From assembly GCF_020177265.1 (NCBI RefSeq), contig NZ_JAIVMC010000002.1, positions 1 through 64,000 on the forward strand: DNA of 64,000 bases. Direction: 5' to 3'. A model generated the notes under the pieces. It was given only the letters and a program-made list of their open reading frames with translations, ran no database searches and was not told the origin of the DNA. Below are positions 44,612-53,187 of the stretch, piece after piece. The stretch is from Pseudooceanicola marinus. GTDB lineage: Bacteria; Pseudomonadota; Alphaproteobacteria; Rhodobacterales; Rhodobacteraceae. Made by a program: the position numbers and the translations under genes. The stretch's first letter is position 1, and the number at the start of each line of letters is the position of its first letter.

Positions 44612-46482
44612 TCCGTCGCTTACCAATCTTGGTAGCGTTGGTGCCGGGGGAAACCCCGGCCTCCTTCGCGTCACGGCTGGCCTGGGCAAATGGCCTGTCT
44701 TTCGCATCGGAGTTTTGTGCTGATCAGGGTTTTGCGCTGCAATCTCTTGCTGATGGCGAGGAGCGCGCGCTGTCCATCCTTGCGCAGCTTGGTGGTGTCG
44801 ACTGCGCCGAGCTTTTGCGAGGGCTCGTGACCAAGGCCTCGACCGGTCAGTACCTGGTCGCCGGGCAACTTGTTGAGAAACGGTGGATCACACGTAGGCG
44901 GCTGAGATTTTGCCCGAAATGCGTGGCTGAAGACATTGCGACGTCATCGGCGGCTGGTGCCGCCCAACGGTGCGTTTGGCACATCCCTTCGATCCGGGTC
45001 TGCCCGCAGCATGGATGCAGGCTCCACGAGGACGACAGCTATTCGCATAGCCGGGGTCCACACGACTTTGCGGGCCGCATTCGCGACTTGGGGCTTGAAC
45101 CTGAGCAATTGGAACAACTGGTCGTTCCTCAGGCGCCGACCGGTCTGGAAAGTTATCTGGCTCGCAGAATGGCAGGTGAACGCCAGGACCGCTGGCTAGA
45201 TGATCTGGGCTTCGGTGCCGTAGCACTCGGTGCCGAGATCCTGGGTATCGTAGACCTCTTCGGGGTGGGGGCGAAGCCGAAGTTCTTGTCGGAAGGCGAC
45301 AAGAGCCAGGCAGGTGCGCGAGGCTTTGAAATCTTGTCGCGAGGTGAGCGCGGGCTGCGAGATTTGCTCGAGGCTATCCATCGTGACGCTGGGTCGCCGG
45401 TCTCCATGTCCCGCCGGCACTATGGCTGCCTGTTCAACTGGCTGGAGCAGTCACACGCGGATCAATATGAACCCTTAAGAGCCATCGTGCGGGATTTCAT
45501 GGCGGAGACGTACCCCATCGGTGAGGGGGACATGCTCTTCGGCGCGCCTTGTGCCGCTCGGCGTGTCTACAATGTCGAGGCTCTGCGACGTGATCTGGGT
45601 CTGGGATATCGTCAAACGTTGGAGCTGTTGCAGGCCAACGGCTTCCTGACTTCTGGTGGGGATGTCGGCAAGGGCGCGCTTCTCGATGCGCGGGCGCTGA
45701 AGCCGATCGTCGAGCGCTTCTCCGGGGCCATTTGCCAGGTTGCTGCGCAAAGAAGGGTCAATGCTCCCAGAGCTCAGTTCGATGCACTCGTTGCGGGCGG
45801 TATCTTGTCACCGATTGCCGGATCGCCCGCCGGGCGTCCCTATTATGACGAAGGCCAGCTTGATGCTTTCCTCGCTAGCATCAAACCTCGCGTCGAACTG
45901 GGCGAAGGGGACGGTGGTGCGGAGCGCCTGGCCGGGATTCAGACGACCTGTCGGAAAGCCGTCGCAGGCGCGGCTGACGTCGTTCGCTTGATCCAGAAGG
46001 GGGCGCTGAAAACTGTCGCCAAGTCATCTGAGGAAAGCGGCTACCTGTCTGTGCGGCTGGACCCACAAGAGGTTGCCGAGGCGATGCGTCTGCTCAAGCC
46101 AGAAGGGTACCTTCGGTCCACGCTCGCGCGTTATCTGGGGATCAATGAATCCGCCGTCCGGTATTTGGTGGAGGCGGGCCACCTGACGCAAGTTCGGGCA
46201 CGGCACCCGCACTCACGGAAGTCGATCAAGGTTGTGACCTACGAATCCGTCGATCGTTTCCTGGAGCGATATGTCCCCTGCAAACATCTTGCTGAATTCG
46301 AAGGGGAAGGCACGCGGAGTGTCGGTGATCAACTCGAAGCAATCGGGTTGAAGCCGCTTCCATTGTCACCAGCGGGTAGGGGGCGTGTGTTCCTACGCGC
46401 TGACGTGCCGTTGGGTCTGCGGGAGCGAGGCAATCGCTTGCGATCTCTCAAGCACGACCACATCGCTTGGCCCGACGTGTGA
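44608..46482 (+). CDS. tniQ: TniQ/TnsD-like target-selection protein
   Basis: This is a 624-aa protein. The TniQ domain starts with PGETPASFASRLA (13-25). It carries paired zinc ligands C102-x2-C105 (FCPKC) and C132/H135/C137 (VCPQHGC). About 480 further residues contain HTH-like segments, for example RVYNVEALRRDLGLGYRQTLELLQ and GYLRSTLARYLGINESAVRYLVEAGHL. That length is much nearer TnsD than the short TniQ proteins of Tn5053 or CRISPR-linked elements. It suggests sequence-specific recognition of an attachment site, for which the nrdJ 3' end is the obvious candidate. It is the only target-selection protein seen in the element. Confidence 0.9.
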   Translation: MIRRLPILVALVPGETPASFASRLAWANGLSFASEFCADQGFALQSLADGEERALSILAQLGGVDCAELLRGLVTKASTGQYLVAGQLVEKRWITRRRLRFCPKCVAEDIATSSAAGAAQRCVWHIPSIRVCPQHGCRLHEDDSYSHSRGPHDFAGRIRDLGLEPEQLEQLVVPQAPTGLESYLARRMAGERQDRWLDDLGFGAVALGAEILGIVDLFGVGAKPKFLSEGDKSQAGARGFEILSRGERGLRDLLEAIHRDAGSPVSMSRRHYGCLFNWLEQSHADQYEPLRAIVRDFMAETYPIGEGDMLFGAPCAARRVYNVEALRRDLGLGYRQTLELLQANGFLTSGGDVGKGALLDARALKPIVERFSGAICQVAAQRRVNAPRAQFDALVAGGILSPIAGSPAGRPYYDEGQLDAFLASIKPRVELGEGDGGAERLAGIQTTCRKAVAGAADVVRLIQKGALKTVAKSSEESGYLSVRLDPQEVAEAMRLLKPEGYLRSTLARYLGINESAVRYLVEAGHLTQVRARHPHSRKSIKVVTYESVDRFLERYVPCKHLAEFEGEGTRSVGDQLEAIGLKPLPLSPAGRGRVFLRADVPLGLRERGNRLRSLKHDHIAWPDV

Positions 46483-46808
46483 TGCAAGGTTTGCTTTATG
46501 GAGTGAACGGCGTTCGGCCCCTCTACGTCAACTCCGCAAGACCCGGCATGATGCCCGTCAGGCATCTACACAACGGGCGTTTACGGTACCTTCGCTGCGC
46601 CTAGGGCGAATGGAAGGAACGCGCAGGACGGGGCGATCTTAGCACGGCCTTGGATGGCGAGAGATTGATGTCGCCGATGTGATTGCGAAGTACTGTTTCA
46701 TTAGCACGGAGAAGCAAAACTCGAAGAAGACCTCAGGAAAGCGCTAAGTGCCACGACATCGTTCACTTTGCTCCCCGCGTGGTGCAAATCTCCGCGCCAC
46801 TGCAGCTT
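46483..46808. other. Spacer between tniQ and the right cargo gene
   Basis: This 326-bp stretch has no full gene. A short frame near 46,640-46,747 reads WREIDVADVIAKYCFISTEKQNSKK before a stop. It could be the tail of a decayed ORF but is too short to support. No terminator with a clear T-run was found after tniQ. Confidence 0.4.
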
Positions 46809-47930
46809 CTACAAAAACTCCTCAATAAGACTGAATTCTAGCTGGGTCACTTGGTTGCCCCCCTCAAGATATACCGACATCTCGTCAAATATTTTGCTCG
46901 TGTCAGAAAGCTGATCATCTGTGTATATAAGAGTTGTGATCCTGTGCTTTCTAAAGTAGTCGCGCAATTTCCCAGCTTCTTTTTCAAAGTTCTTCAGCGC
47001 TTCTGCATTTATCTCTTTTTGCGACTTCTTAGCTGTGCTCGCAATGAGGCCATGCGTCGACCACGGTGACATTTCGAAGCCGACTTTTTCTAGAGTCACA
47101 GGGTCAATAACACAGAAATCGAGCCTATACTTGTGCTTCTTCTCTTTGCCTCGGTAACGAAGCTCTGGAATCAAGAGGGGGACATCTTCCGGTTTCTTCT
47201 GCGATTTGACGTAGTCACAGTAGAGCGCTGCAATCTCTCTTTCATATTTGGATCCAGAGGGTCGCACTAGCACTTTGGTGAAAAAGTTGAGGTAGTCCTC
47301 TACGTTGCCGAAAGTGATTGGCGCGGGGTCTCCCTGAACTACCAACCCCGTGGTAAGAACGTGACCGATCGTCCAGTACAGATTGGGAAAGTGTCTGATT
47401 TCACTTCTGTCGTTTTCCCATTCTCCATTTTTATTGAATCTCGGCGTTATAAGGATTCCGTAGTCACTATTGTTTTGACCTATCCAAATTTCAGAGTCTG
47501 ATGCAGAGGGCCGGGTCCGGACAAGTTCATCATAATGACGCAAGAACGACCTCTGCAGAAAGAGAAGGAAGTATTTCTTTGTCGCCTTGGTGTTGGTTAA
47601 AGTATGATGGTTAGACTTCAGGGTTGTGGCGCTGAAAGGCGTGCCTCCAGCGGTCCAGCCGTCATTTTCTCGAGCCTTCTTGAAACCACTCAAATATTCA
47701 GAGACATATTCATCTGCCGACTTTATCACCTTTTCCTTTAAGTCAATGAACGTGGCGGCCTTGCCTCCGATCAAAGCGTTGAATGACTGCTGATTGTCAT
47801 ATCCGCTATCTTTGGAGACGCGCGGCCATAGTGCAGCCAAATCGGAAGTAATTTCCCTGTCTCGTCTGTTGCGCGCAGTTTTGTTCGGGTCTCTTTTGGC
47901 CAATCTAGACGCTCCTATCGACTTCCACAT
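46809..47930 (-). CDS. Unrecognised protein, possibly endonuclease-like (right cargo)
   Basis: This 373-aa protein is AT-rich and Lys-rich compared with everything else in the window, pointing to a separate origin. The N-terminal 30 residues are basic (LAKRDPNKTARNRRDRE). Near residues 270-300 the pattern PELRYRGKEKKHKYRLDFCVIDPVTLEKVGFEMSP gives an E...D...E arrangement reminiscent of restriction-endonuclease folds, but a catalytic ExK is not obvious. No signal peptide or membrane segment is seen. It is convergent with tniQ. Function is unassigned. Confidence 0.6.
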   Translation of the reverse strand: MWKSIGASRLAKRDPNKTARNRRDREITSDLAALWPRVSKDSGYDNQQSFNALIGGKAATFIDLKEKVIKSADEYVSEYLSGFKKARENDGWTAGGTPFSATTLKSNHHTLTNTKATKKYFLLFLQRSFLRHYDELVRTRPSASDSEIWIGQNNSDYGILITPRFNKNGEWENDRSEIRHFPNLYWTIGHVLTTGLVVQGDPAPITFGNVEDYLNFFTKVLVRPSGSKYEREIAALYCDYVKSQKKPEDVPLLIPELRYRGKEKKHKYRLDFCVIDPVTLEKVGFEMSPWSTHGLIASTAKKSQKEINAEALKNFEKEAGKLRDYFRKHRITTLIYTDDQLSDTSKIFDEMSVYLEGGNQVTQLEFSLIEEFL

Positions 47931-48101
47931 GCAACTTGTCGGGTGACGCTCGGTTGCGCAAGTGGAATATCGCTGTTAGATTTGCGGCGGGTATCCTGGC
48001 GCTGCGCAGGGTGCGAGGGGCTGATTTGAGCTGGTGTTTGCAGCTCTCAACAGCCTTACCTTTTGCCGAGTGCCAAGGCCAATATACCGCACGGAGAGGC
48101 G

Positions 48102-48548
48102 ATGATAATTCCGATGGCTGGCATGGCCGAGATCGAGGGGGCTGAGAGGCATAGCCTTATCCATTTGACATCTTGGGAGCGAGCCGTCTGCATCCTTGAG
48201 CAAGGACGCATTCACGGAAGCCCGGGCTTCCGTGCTTCGTCCACAGAGGCCTATCCGCACTTTCTGATGGCGGGATGGCATAACGTTAACTGGCTACCCG
48301 TACCCCACGAGGTCACGCTTTACTTCCGCTGTCGTCTACCGGCGCGGCATCGGGGGGAGGGAAACCTGGTGCCCGAGCCTGGTTGGCTGGAAGTCTTTTC
48401 AATCCAGGGCACGCCTTGGCAGTGTTCACTGCATCCGGACAGTCCTGCGCTTGAGTTGGATTCCGTCAGGCCAGTTGGACCACCCGTTCGACCATTGTGG
48501 ATGCTATCGAAAGAAGGGCGCGAGGAGAAGCGTCTCAGTACGCGCTGA
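48102..48548 (+). CDS. Unrecognised 148-aa protein, possible ADP-ribosyltransferase-like fold
   Basis: The ATG at 48102 follows a good GGAGAGG; the frame is open to a TTG at 48063. The segment HLTSWERAVCILEQGRIHGSPGFRAS resembles the first strand-helix of DarT/ART-like toxins (His followed by a helix, then a Gly-containing strand). The conserved catalytic glutamate cannot be located with confidence. Trp, His and Pro are abundant. No antitoxin-like partner lies beside it. It is the last gene before the transposon right end. Confidence 0.5.
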   Translation: MIIPMAGMAEIEGAERHSLIHLTSWERAVCILEQGRIHGSPGFRASSTEAYPHFLMAGWHNVNWLPVPHEVTLYFRCRLPARHRGEGNLVPEPGWLEVFSIQGTPWQCSLHPDSPALELDSVRPVGPPVRPLWMLSKEGREEKRLSTR

Positions 48549-48996
48549 TACAAGGCACTGGCCTAGCGGCAGAAGTGTAGAAATGGCGTTCTAATACGCG
48601 CTGCCTTCGCATGATTTGGTTATCTGTATATGTAAATATAATGCCTTCCGACGCTCAACTGTTGGGGAATCTTCTATCAAATCTGCTCCAAGCATAATCG
48701 ATTTAAGGCTCGCTTGAATGGCCACTTCTGACTTTTTTGCGGCTCCCACGCCGCAGTGGCCGAAACGCTCTCGTATCTAGTCTGGCATTTTCTGTTGAGG
48801 CGCTGCGGGGAACCTATGTGGAGTATTGCGTATCTTCCTTATCGGCGCACGCAAATTAACGTGATAAACGCGCGTTCCATGTGGCAGAGGGAGCGAAGTC
48901 GACTGTGAAGGTCATTCATTATGAAATTTTATAGCAAAAAGCTGTTCCGCAGAGACCGTTCAGCATTGAAAAGAAAAGGTTTCTTATATGCTGGTG

Positions 48997-49020
48997 GGTC
49001 ATGTCGCGTGGCACGCCACA
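48997..49020 (-). repeat. Right terminal inverted repeat of the Tn7-like element
   Basis: It ends GGCACGCCACA at 49020 and is the exact reverse complement of 26418-26441 over 24 bp. The next inward bases differ from the left end, so the boundary of the perfect repeat is sharp. Confidence 0.95.
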
Positions 49021-49025
49021 CCCCG
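49021..49025. repeat. Target-site duplication, right copy
   Basis: CCCCG directly follows the terminal ACA and repeats 26413-26417 in the same orientation. Confidence 0.9.
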
Positions 49026-49041
49026 CTTTGAACTAATCAAG

Positions 49042-49073
49042 AAGGCCCCGCTGGCAACTGCCGCGGGGCCTTT
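49042..49073. terminator. Displaced nrdJ/DeoR-gene intergenic terminator
   Basis: AAGGCCCCGC (49042-49051) pairs perfectly with GCGGGGCCTT (49063-49072), followed by TTTC. Before insertion it would have stood about 40 bp after the nrdJ stop, ending nrdJ. It now serves mainly the convergent DeoR-type gene or any read-through from the element. Confidence 0.75.
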
Positions 49074-49098
49074 CAATTTCGACGGCGGGAGCTCGGCT

Positions 49099-49875
49099 TC
49101 AGACGGTTTCGACGTCGACGCCACAGGCCGCGGCGCGGCTGGCAATCGGGGCTGGGGGCGGGGCGTCCGAGATCAGCAGATCGACGTCCCGCAGGCTGCC
49201 CAGCTGGACCAGCCCGCGGTGGCCGAACTTGCTGCTGTCCACCGCCAGCAGCACGCGGGCCGACTGGCGGATGGCGGCGCGGACGGTCTCGACCTCGGCG
49301 CTGTCGTCGTCGCCCAGATCGCCCTCGTCATCCACGCCCGAAACCGACAGGATGCCCAGGTCGAACTTGAACCCGGCGATGAAACTGTCAGCCTGGCCCT
49401 GAAAGACGCCGCCGTCGACCTGGCGGACGAAACCGCCGGGGATGGCGATGGTGAAATCCGTGGTCTCGCGCAGGTAGGCGGCGATGCGCAGGCTGTAGCT
49501 GACCACGCGCAGGTTGCGTCGGGCCAGCAGGGCGCGGGCGATGGCCTCGCAGGTGGTGCCGGTGTCGAGGAAGATCGAGGCGCCGTCGGGCACCAGGCCT
49601 GCGACGTGGCGCGCGATCCGCTCCTTCGCCTCGGCGTTGCGGATGCGGCGCCGGCGCAGCTCCTCGGGGCCGACGGCATCGGCGATCATGGCGCCGCCGT
49701 GTAGGCGACGCAGGCGGCCCTGCTTCTCCAGCTCCATGATGTCGCGGCGCGCGGTCTGGGTGGTGACCGAGAACCGCCGTGCGACCTCCTCCAGCGAGAC
49801 ATGCCGCTGCCGGGCCAGCTGCTCCATCAGCAGTTCCTGCCGCTGGGTTTTCTTGTCTGATCCTGTGCCGTCCAT
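49099..49875 (-). CDS. DeoR/GlpR family transcriptional regulator
   Basis: This 258-aa regulator has an N-terminal winged helix with the DeoR signature (VSLEEVARRFSVTTQTARRDIMELEKQGRLRRLHGGA). A sugar-phosphate-isomerase-like effector domain follows (IFLDTGTTCEAIARAL, LAVDSSKFGHRGLVQLG). Members usually repress sugar or polyol catabolism genes and respond to phosphorylated sugars. No catabolic operon adjoins it here (the transposon is on one side and the autotransporter gene on the other), so the target is unknown. Confidence 0.9.
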   Translation of the reverse strand: MDGTGSDKKTQRQELLMEQLARQRHVSLEEVARRFSVTTQTARRDIMELEKQGRLRRLHGGAMIADAVGPEELRRRRIRNAEAKERIARHVAGLVPDGASIFLDTGTTCEAIARALLARRNLRVVSYSLRIAAYLRETTDFTIAIPGGFVRQVDGGVFQGQADSFIAGFKFDLGILSVSGVDDEGDLGDDDSAEVETVRAAIRQSARVLLAVDSSKFGHRGLVQLGSLRDVDLLISDAPPPAPIASRAAACGVDVETV

Positions 49876-49938
49876 CGTATCCGTCTTTGCCCGCGCTGCG
49901 CCCCGCCTGTGTACAGGGGCGCGGTTCGATCTTGCAAC

Positions 49939-49966
49939 AAAAGGCCGCGGCGTTGCCGCCGCGGCC
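49939..49966 (-). terminator. Rho-independent terminator of the autotransporter gene
   Basis: GGCCGCGGCG (49943-49952) pairs with CGCCGCGGCC (49957-49966) across TTGC. On the minus strand it is followed by TTTT. Confidence 0.85.
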
Positions 49967-49989
49967 CGGTCGTTCAGGGAAGGGGCGCG

Positions 49990-52900
49990 TCAGAAGCGCA
50001 GGCCGACCCCGGCGGTCACCGCGTTGGCGCTGCCCTGGTCGCCGAAGCGGCCCTGGTAGCCGACCGACAGGCTGGCGGTGTCGCTGATCGCGATGGCCGC
50101 GCTCAGGCCCAGGGTCACCACGTCCTCGGCCAGGCCGGTGCCTTCCACGTGGAAGGTGTCGCCGCCGGCGAAGGCCATGTCGGCGCTGCCCAGTTCACCA
50201 TCCATGACGTGGCGCCAGGACAGCTCGCCGCCCAGCGTGGTGCCCTGACCCAGGGCGCGCTCGGCGCGCAGGCCCAGCTCGGCCAGGCTGGCGGAGGCGC
50301 CGATGCCACGCAGCGCCAGGGCCGCGTCGCCGCCCGTCTCGGCGCCGGTGCCGCCATCGACCTCGATATGCGACAGGCCGGCGAAGGGGGTCAGGCGGGT
50401 GCCGCCCAGCTCCAGCTCATGGGACAGCTCGGCGAAGACCTGGGTTGTGTCGGCCGTGTAGCCGCCGCGCAGGACCTCGGTCGTGCCCGCGTAGTCCGCG
50501 CCGCGCCAGACCGACACGTCGCTGCGAGTGTAGAGCAGGCCGCCGGTCAGGGCCGTCTGGCCGAACCGCTGACCTGCCACCAGGCCGAAGTGGGTGTCGT
50601 CGCTGTCGGCCTTGCCGGCCAGACCATCGAGGCTGGCCTCGGAGCTGCCGAAACCGGCCATCACGCCCAGGGTCAGGCCGTTTTCCAGCATGCCGTTGAC
50701 GCCCAGAAGGGTGCCGGTGGCGCTGCGGTCCAGGTCGCGCAGGTCGCCGGTGCCGTCAACCTCGGCATCCTCGCCGTAGCCCTTCAGCCAGAAGCCGGTG
50801 GTGCCCGGTGCCAGGTCTAGCGCGGCGTCCAGCTGCGTGCCGGCGATGCCGCCGACCAGGGCGCTTTGACCCGCCAGGGCCCCGGCGGAGGCGGCGTACA
50901 GTTCCCCCGACAGGCTGTTGAAGGCGGCGGAGGCAGTGGCCTCGCCCAGCATCACCACGCTGTTGTAAAGCGTATTGCCGTAGCCCAGGCTTTCGATCCC
51001 GCCAGCGGCGGCGCGACCGTTGGCCGTGTCGGCCACGCTGTCGAAGGCGGTGTCGTTGCGGGCCAGTTGCAGGGTCAGGGCGTTGCTGCCGTAGGCGAGA
51101 TCGGCATCGAGGAAGGCCAGGGTGGAATTGACCTGATCGAAGGTGCCCGTCAGCCCGCCATCGGCGGTCAGGATCTGCATCGACAGCTCGGGCGCGTAGT
51201 TCAGGCCCTCACCGATCACCAGGGCGGTGCCGCCCAGGATATCGACCTGGCCTGTCACCGCAACCGTGTCGGCATTGCCGTCCTCGTCCGTCTCCACCTC
51301 GAAGGTGGAGCCGCTGGCGAAGGTCAGATCGCCATCGACGGTCAGCGCGCCGATGCTGTTGCCCGCGCCGAAGGTGCCGCCCGACAGGACGGAGACCGAG
51401 CCGGTGGTGCCGTTGCCGCCCAGGTGGGCGCCGTTCATGACCGTGGTCAGCGAGGAACTGGCGGTGGAGCCGTTGACGACCAGCGTGCCGGCCTCGACAT
51501 CGGTGGTGCCGGTGTAGCTGTTGTCGCCCGACAGGATCAGCGTGCCCGCGCCGCGCTTGGCCAGGGCGCCGGTGCCGGTGATCTCTCCCTCGGCATCGAC
51601 CGCGCCCTCGGCATCGCGGATCTCGATCCAACCGCCGGTGCCTTCCAGAGACACGTCGCGCGACAGGCTCTGCATGGCGGTGCCGCGCACGGCCAGGCCG
51701 CCGTTCGACAGGCGCAGGGTGGCGTCCGCGCCGCCCATGGCCGCGTCTTCCTCGACCAGGACGGTCCCGCCCGAGGTCACCAGCGTCTCGTCGATGAAGC
51801 TGTGATCGTCGATGCAGTAATCCGCGATGGCCTGGGCCAGGCGCGGGTCGTCGCTGGTGCAATCCAGCAGGGTTTTCTTCTCGGCCTCGGTCAGCCCGGT
51901 CAGGGTCGGGTTGCCGTTGTCGTCGGCGACCTGGCCCAGGTAGACGTCGGTGCGCATGTTGTTGCGGGTCAGGAAGAACTCGTTGCCTTCCGAGAAGGTG
52001 GTGGCCTCGTCGCTCCAGACCAGGCGGGTGCGTTCGTCTTCGGTGCCTTCGTTTTCATGCTCCAGCTTCGGACCGACCCAGCGGAAGTCATGGGCCACGA
52101 CCTCGTGGTCGGTGAAGGCGGTGCCATTGGGCAGGACGTCGGTCTGGTCCAGGGTGCCGGTGTAGGCGTCGGCGGGGTCATCGGTGATGACGAACCACTT
52201 GCCGAAGGGGCGCGAGGCGATGAAGTGGTCGATGCGCACGCGGTCCCAGCTGGGCCAAGTGTTGGTGGGGTCTTCCTCGGCCGAAGGCCAGGAGACGGAG
52301 CCGTCGCCCAACTCATGCGGGGCGAAATGTTCACGCTCGGCCTCGGTCTGCAACAGGATGAAGTTGCGCTTGAGGTAGTTCATCGTGACCGGGGTGTTGT
52401 TTTCCACCGGGTACATCTCATCCGCGAACAGGTCGTCGGGGATCTGGTCGAGGCTGAGGCTCTCACCGTCATGGGCGTCGATGAAATCGGCCATGGCGTC
52501 GGGATCGACGGCGTATTCCTCCAGCAGGGTGCCGTAGAAGCTGTTGTGGCTGCGCAGGTAGTTTTGCAGGATCAACTTTTGCTGCGAGGCGCGGTGGAGG
52601 CCACGTTCGGAAACGTCACCGGCGTTCCAGTCGCCGGTCAGGATGACGGGGCGGTTCGTCGACAGGGCCCATTCGGTGATGCCATGCGCCTCGTTCAGGC
52701 GGGTGGCCGCGGGGTCGCGGTAGTCGAGGTGCAGCGAGCCGATGACGGTCTCGGGAGCGCCACCGCCGAGCTGGGCGTGCTGATAGGCCACCGCGTCGCC
52801 CAGGGTGTTGGTGTCGAAGTCGCCGCCGACCCGGCTGAGGATGCCGCTGTCGCCCTGGCGGATGAATTCGTACTCGCCCAGGCCCGCGTCGCGCAGGATC

Positions 52901-53187
52901 TTCTGCAGGCCGGTCGGGTAGGCATCGCTGCGCAGTTCCTGCAGGGCGATGACGTCATAGTCGCCGTTGATGAACAGCGGCGCCAGGTCGTCCAGGTCGT
53001 TGCGGAACTGGTCGTTCCAGGTGTTCATCGTCAGCACGCGGATGGTGCCGGCGGGGGTGGCGTCCTGCGCCTGAAGGGCGGCGGGGGCGGCCAGCAGGCC
53101 GACGGCCGCGACACCACCCAGAAGCGCGGCGCGCAGCCCGGTCGTCAGACCGGCGCGGCGCGAAAGGGGAAGGGGAGAGAGAGGCAT
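49990..53187 (-). CDS. Autotransporter with endonuclease/exonuclease/phosphatase passenger
   Basis: This 1065-aa secreted protein has the signal peptide LRAALLGGVAAVGLLAAPAALQAQ. Residues about 48-390 form an EEP (DNase I-like) domain: VLTMNTWNDQFR, VIALQELRSDA (catalytic Glu), ILTGDWNAGD and RVRIDHFIASR, then a loop HEVVAHDF. A PATR/beta-helix stalk follows (AKRGAGTLILSGDNSYTGTTDVEAGTLVVNG, then GAGNSIGALTVDGDLTFASGS). The last 270 or so residues are an autotransporter barrel ending in GLRF. It should be exported by the type V route and act at the cell surface on nucleic acid or phosphoesters. The stalk is short. It is monocistronic, with its own terminator. Confidence 0.9.
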   Translation of the reverse strand: MPLSPLPLSRRAGLTTGLRAALLGGVAAVGLLAAPAALQAQDATPAGTIRVLTMNTWNDQFRNDLDDLAPLFINGDYDVIALQELRSDAYPTGLQKILRDAGLGEYEFIRQGDSGILSRVGGDFDTNTLGDAVAYQHAQLGGGAPETVIGSLHLDYRDPAATRLNEAHGITEWALSTNRPVILTGDWNAGDVSERGLHRASQQKLILQNYLRSHNSFYGTLLEEYAVDPDAMADFIDAHDGESLSLDQIPDDLFADEMYPVENNTPVTMNYLKRNFILLQTEAEREHFAPHELGDGSVSWPSAEEDPTNTWPSWDRVRIDHFIASRPFGKWFVITDDPADAYTGTLDQTDVLPNGTAFTDHEVVAHDFRWVGPKLEHENEGTEDERTRLVWSDEATTFSEGNEFFLTRNNMRTDVYLGQVADDNGNPTLTGLTEAEKKTLLDCTSDDPRLAQAIADYCIDDHSFIDETLVTSGGTVLVEEDAAMGGADATLRLSNGGLAVRGTAMQSLSRDVSLEGTGGWIEIRDAEGAVDAEGEITGTGALAKRGAGTLILSGDNSYTGTTDVEAGTLVVNGSTASSSLTTVMNGAHLGGNGTTGSVSVLSGGTFGAGNSIGALTVDGDLTFASGSTFEVETDEDGNADTVAVTGQVDILGGTALVIGEGLNYAPELSMQILTADGGLTGTFDQVNSTLAFLDADLAYGSNALTLQLARNDTAFDSVADTANGRAAAGGIESLGYGNTLYNSVVMLGEATASAAFNSLSGELYAASAGALAGQSALVGGIAGTQLDAALDLAPGTTGFWLKGYGEDAEVDGTGDLRDLDRSATGTLLGVNGMLENGLTLGVMAGFGSSEASLDGLAGKADSDDTHFGLVAGQRFGQTALTGGLLYTRSDVSVWRGADYAGTTEVLRGGYTADTTQVFAELSHELELGGTRLTPFAGLSHIEVDGGTGAETGGDAALALRGIGASASLAELGLRAERALGQGTTLGGELSWRHVMDGELGSADMAFAGGDTFHVEGTGLAEDVVTLGLSAAIAISDTASLSVGYQGRFGDQGSANAVTAGVGLRF

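Larger units (their letters stand above)
26418..49020. mobile_element. Complete Tn7-like transposon (22.6 kb) with defence-type cargo
   Basis: The element is bounded by perfect 24-bp inverted repeats (26418-26441 and 48997-49020), has TGT/ACA termini and a 5-bp CCCCG duplication. It contains tnsA-tnsB-tnsC-tniQ (40.8-46.5 kb) and a Ner-like regulator. Cargo sits on both sides: a HEPN-motif protein, DUF4365-TPR, two nuclease/P-loop giants, a metallophosphoesterase, and two unknown genes on the right. No cas gene or CRISPR repeat was seen, so it is not an evident CRISPR-associated transposon. Removing the element and one CCCCG restores a continuous nrdJ-terminator-DeoR intergenic region. Cargo genes are visibly less GC-rich and less codon-biased than the flanks. 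Confidence 0.95.
48549..49098. other. Noncoding right end of the transposon and restored flank
   Basis: About 450 bp of AT-rich noncoding DNA leads to the right terminal repeat (48997-49020). Then come the CCCCG duplication and 73 bp of original flank that includes a hairpin terminator. I saw no convincing array of TnsB-site repeats beyond the terminal repeat itself. Confidence 0.6.

Noticed and set aside
40349-46482. A CRISPR-associated transposon (CAST)
   Set aside because: No cas genes, no CRISPR repeats and a long TniQ rather than the short form tied to Cascade. It is better explained as a self-targeting Tn7-like element.
46630-46750. Short open frame after tniQ (WREIDVADVIAKYCF...)
   Set aside because: About 34 codons, no start codon with a ribosome site in frame and no recognised family; at most a relic.
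48988-49704. Open frame starting across the transposon right end and running over the DeoR gene
   Set aside because: It begins in the terminal repeat and is antisense to the well-supported DeoR regulator. A frame over the left repeat similarly encodes a matching GHVAWHAT string only because the repeats are inverted copies.
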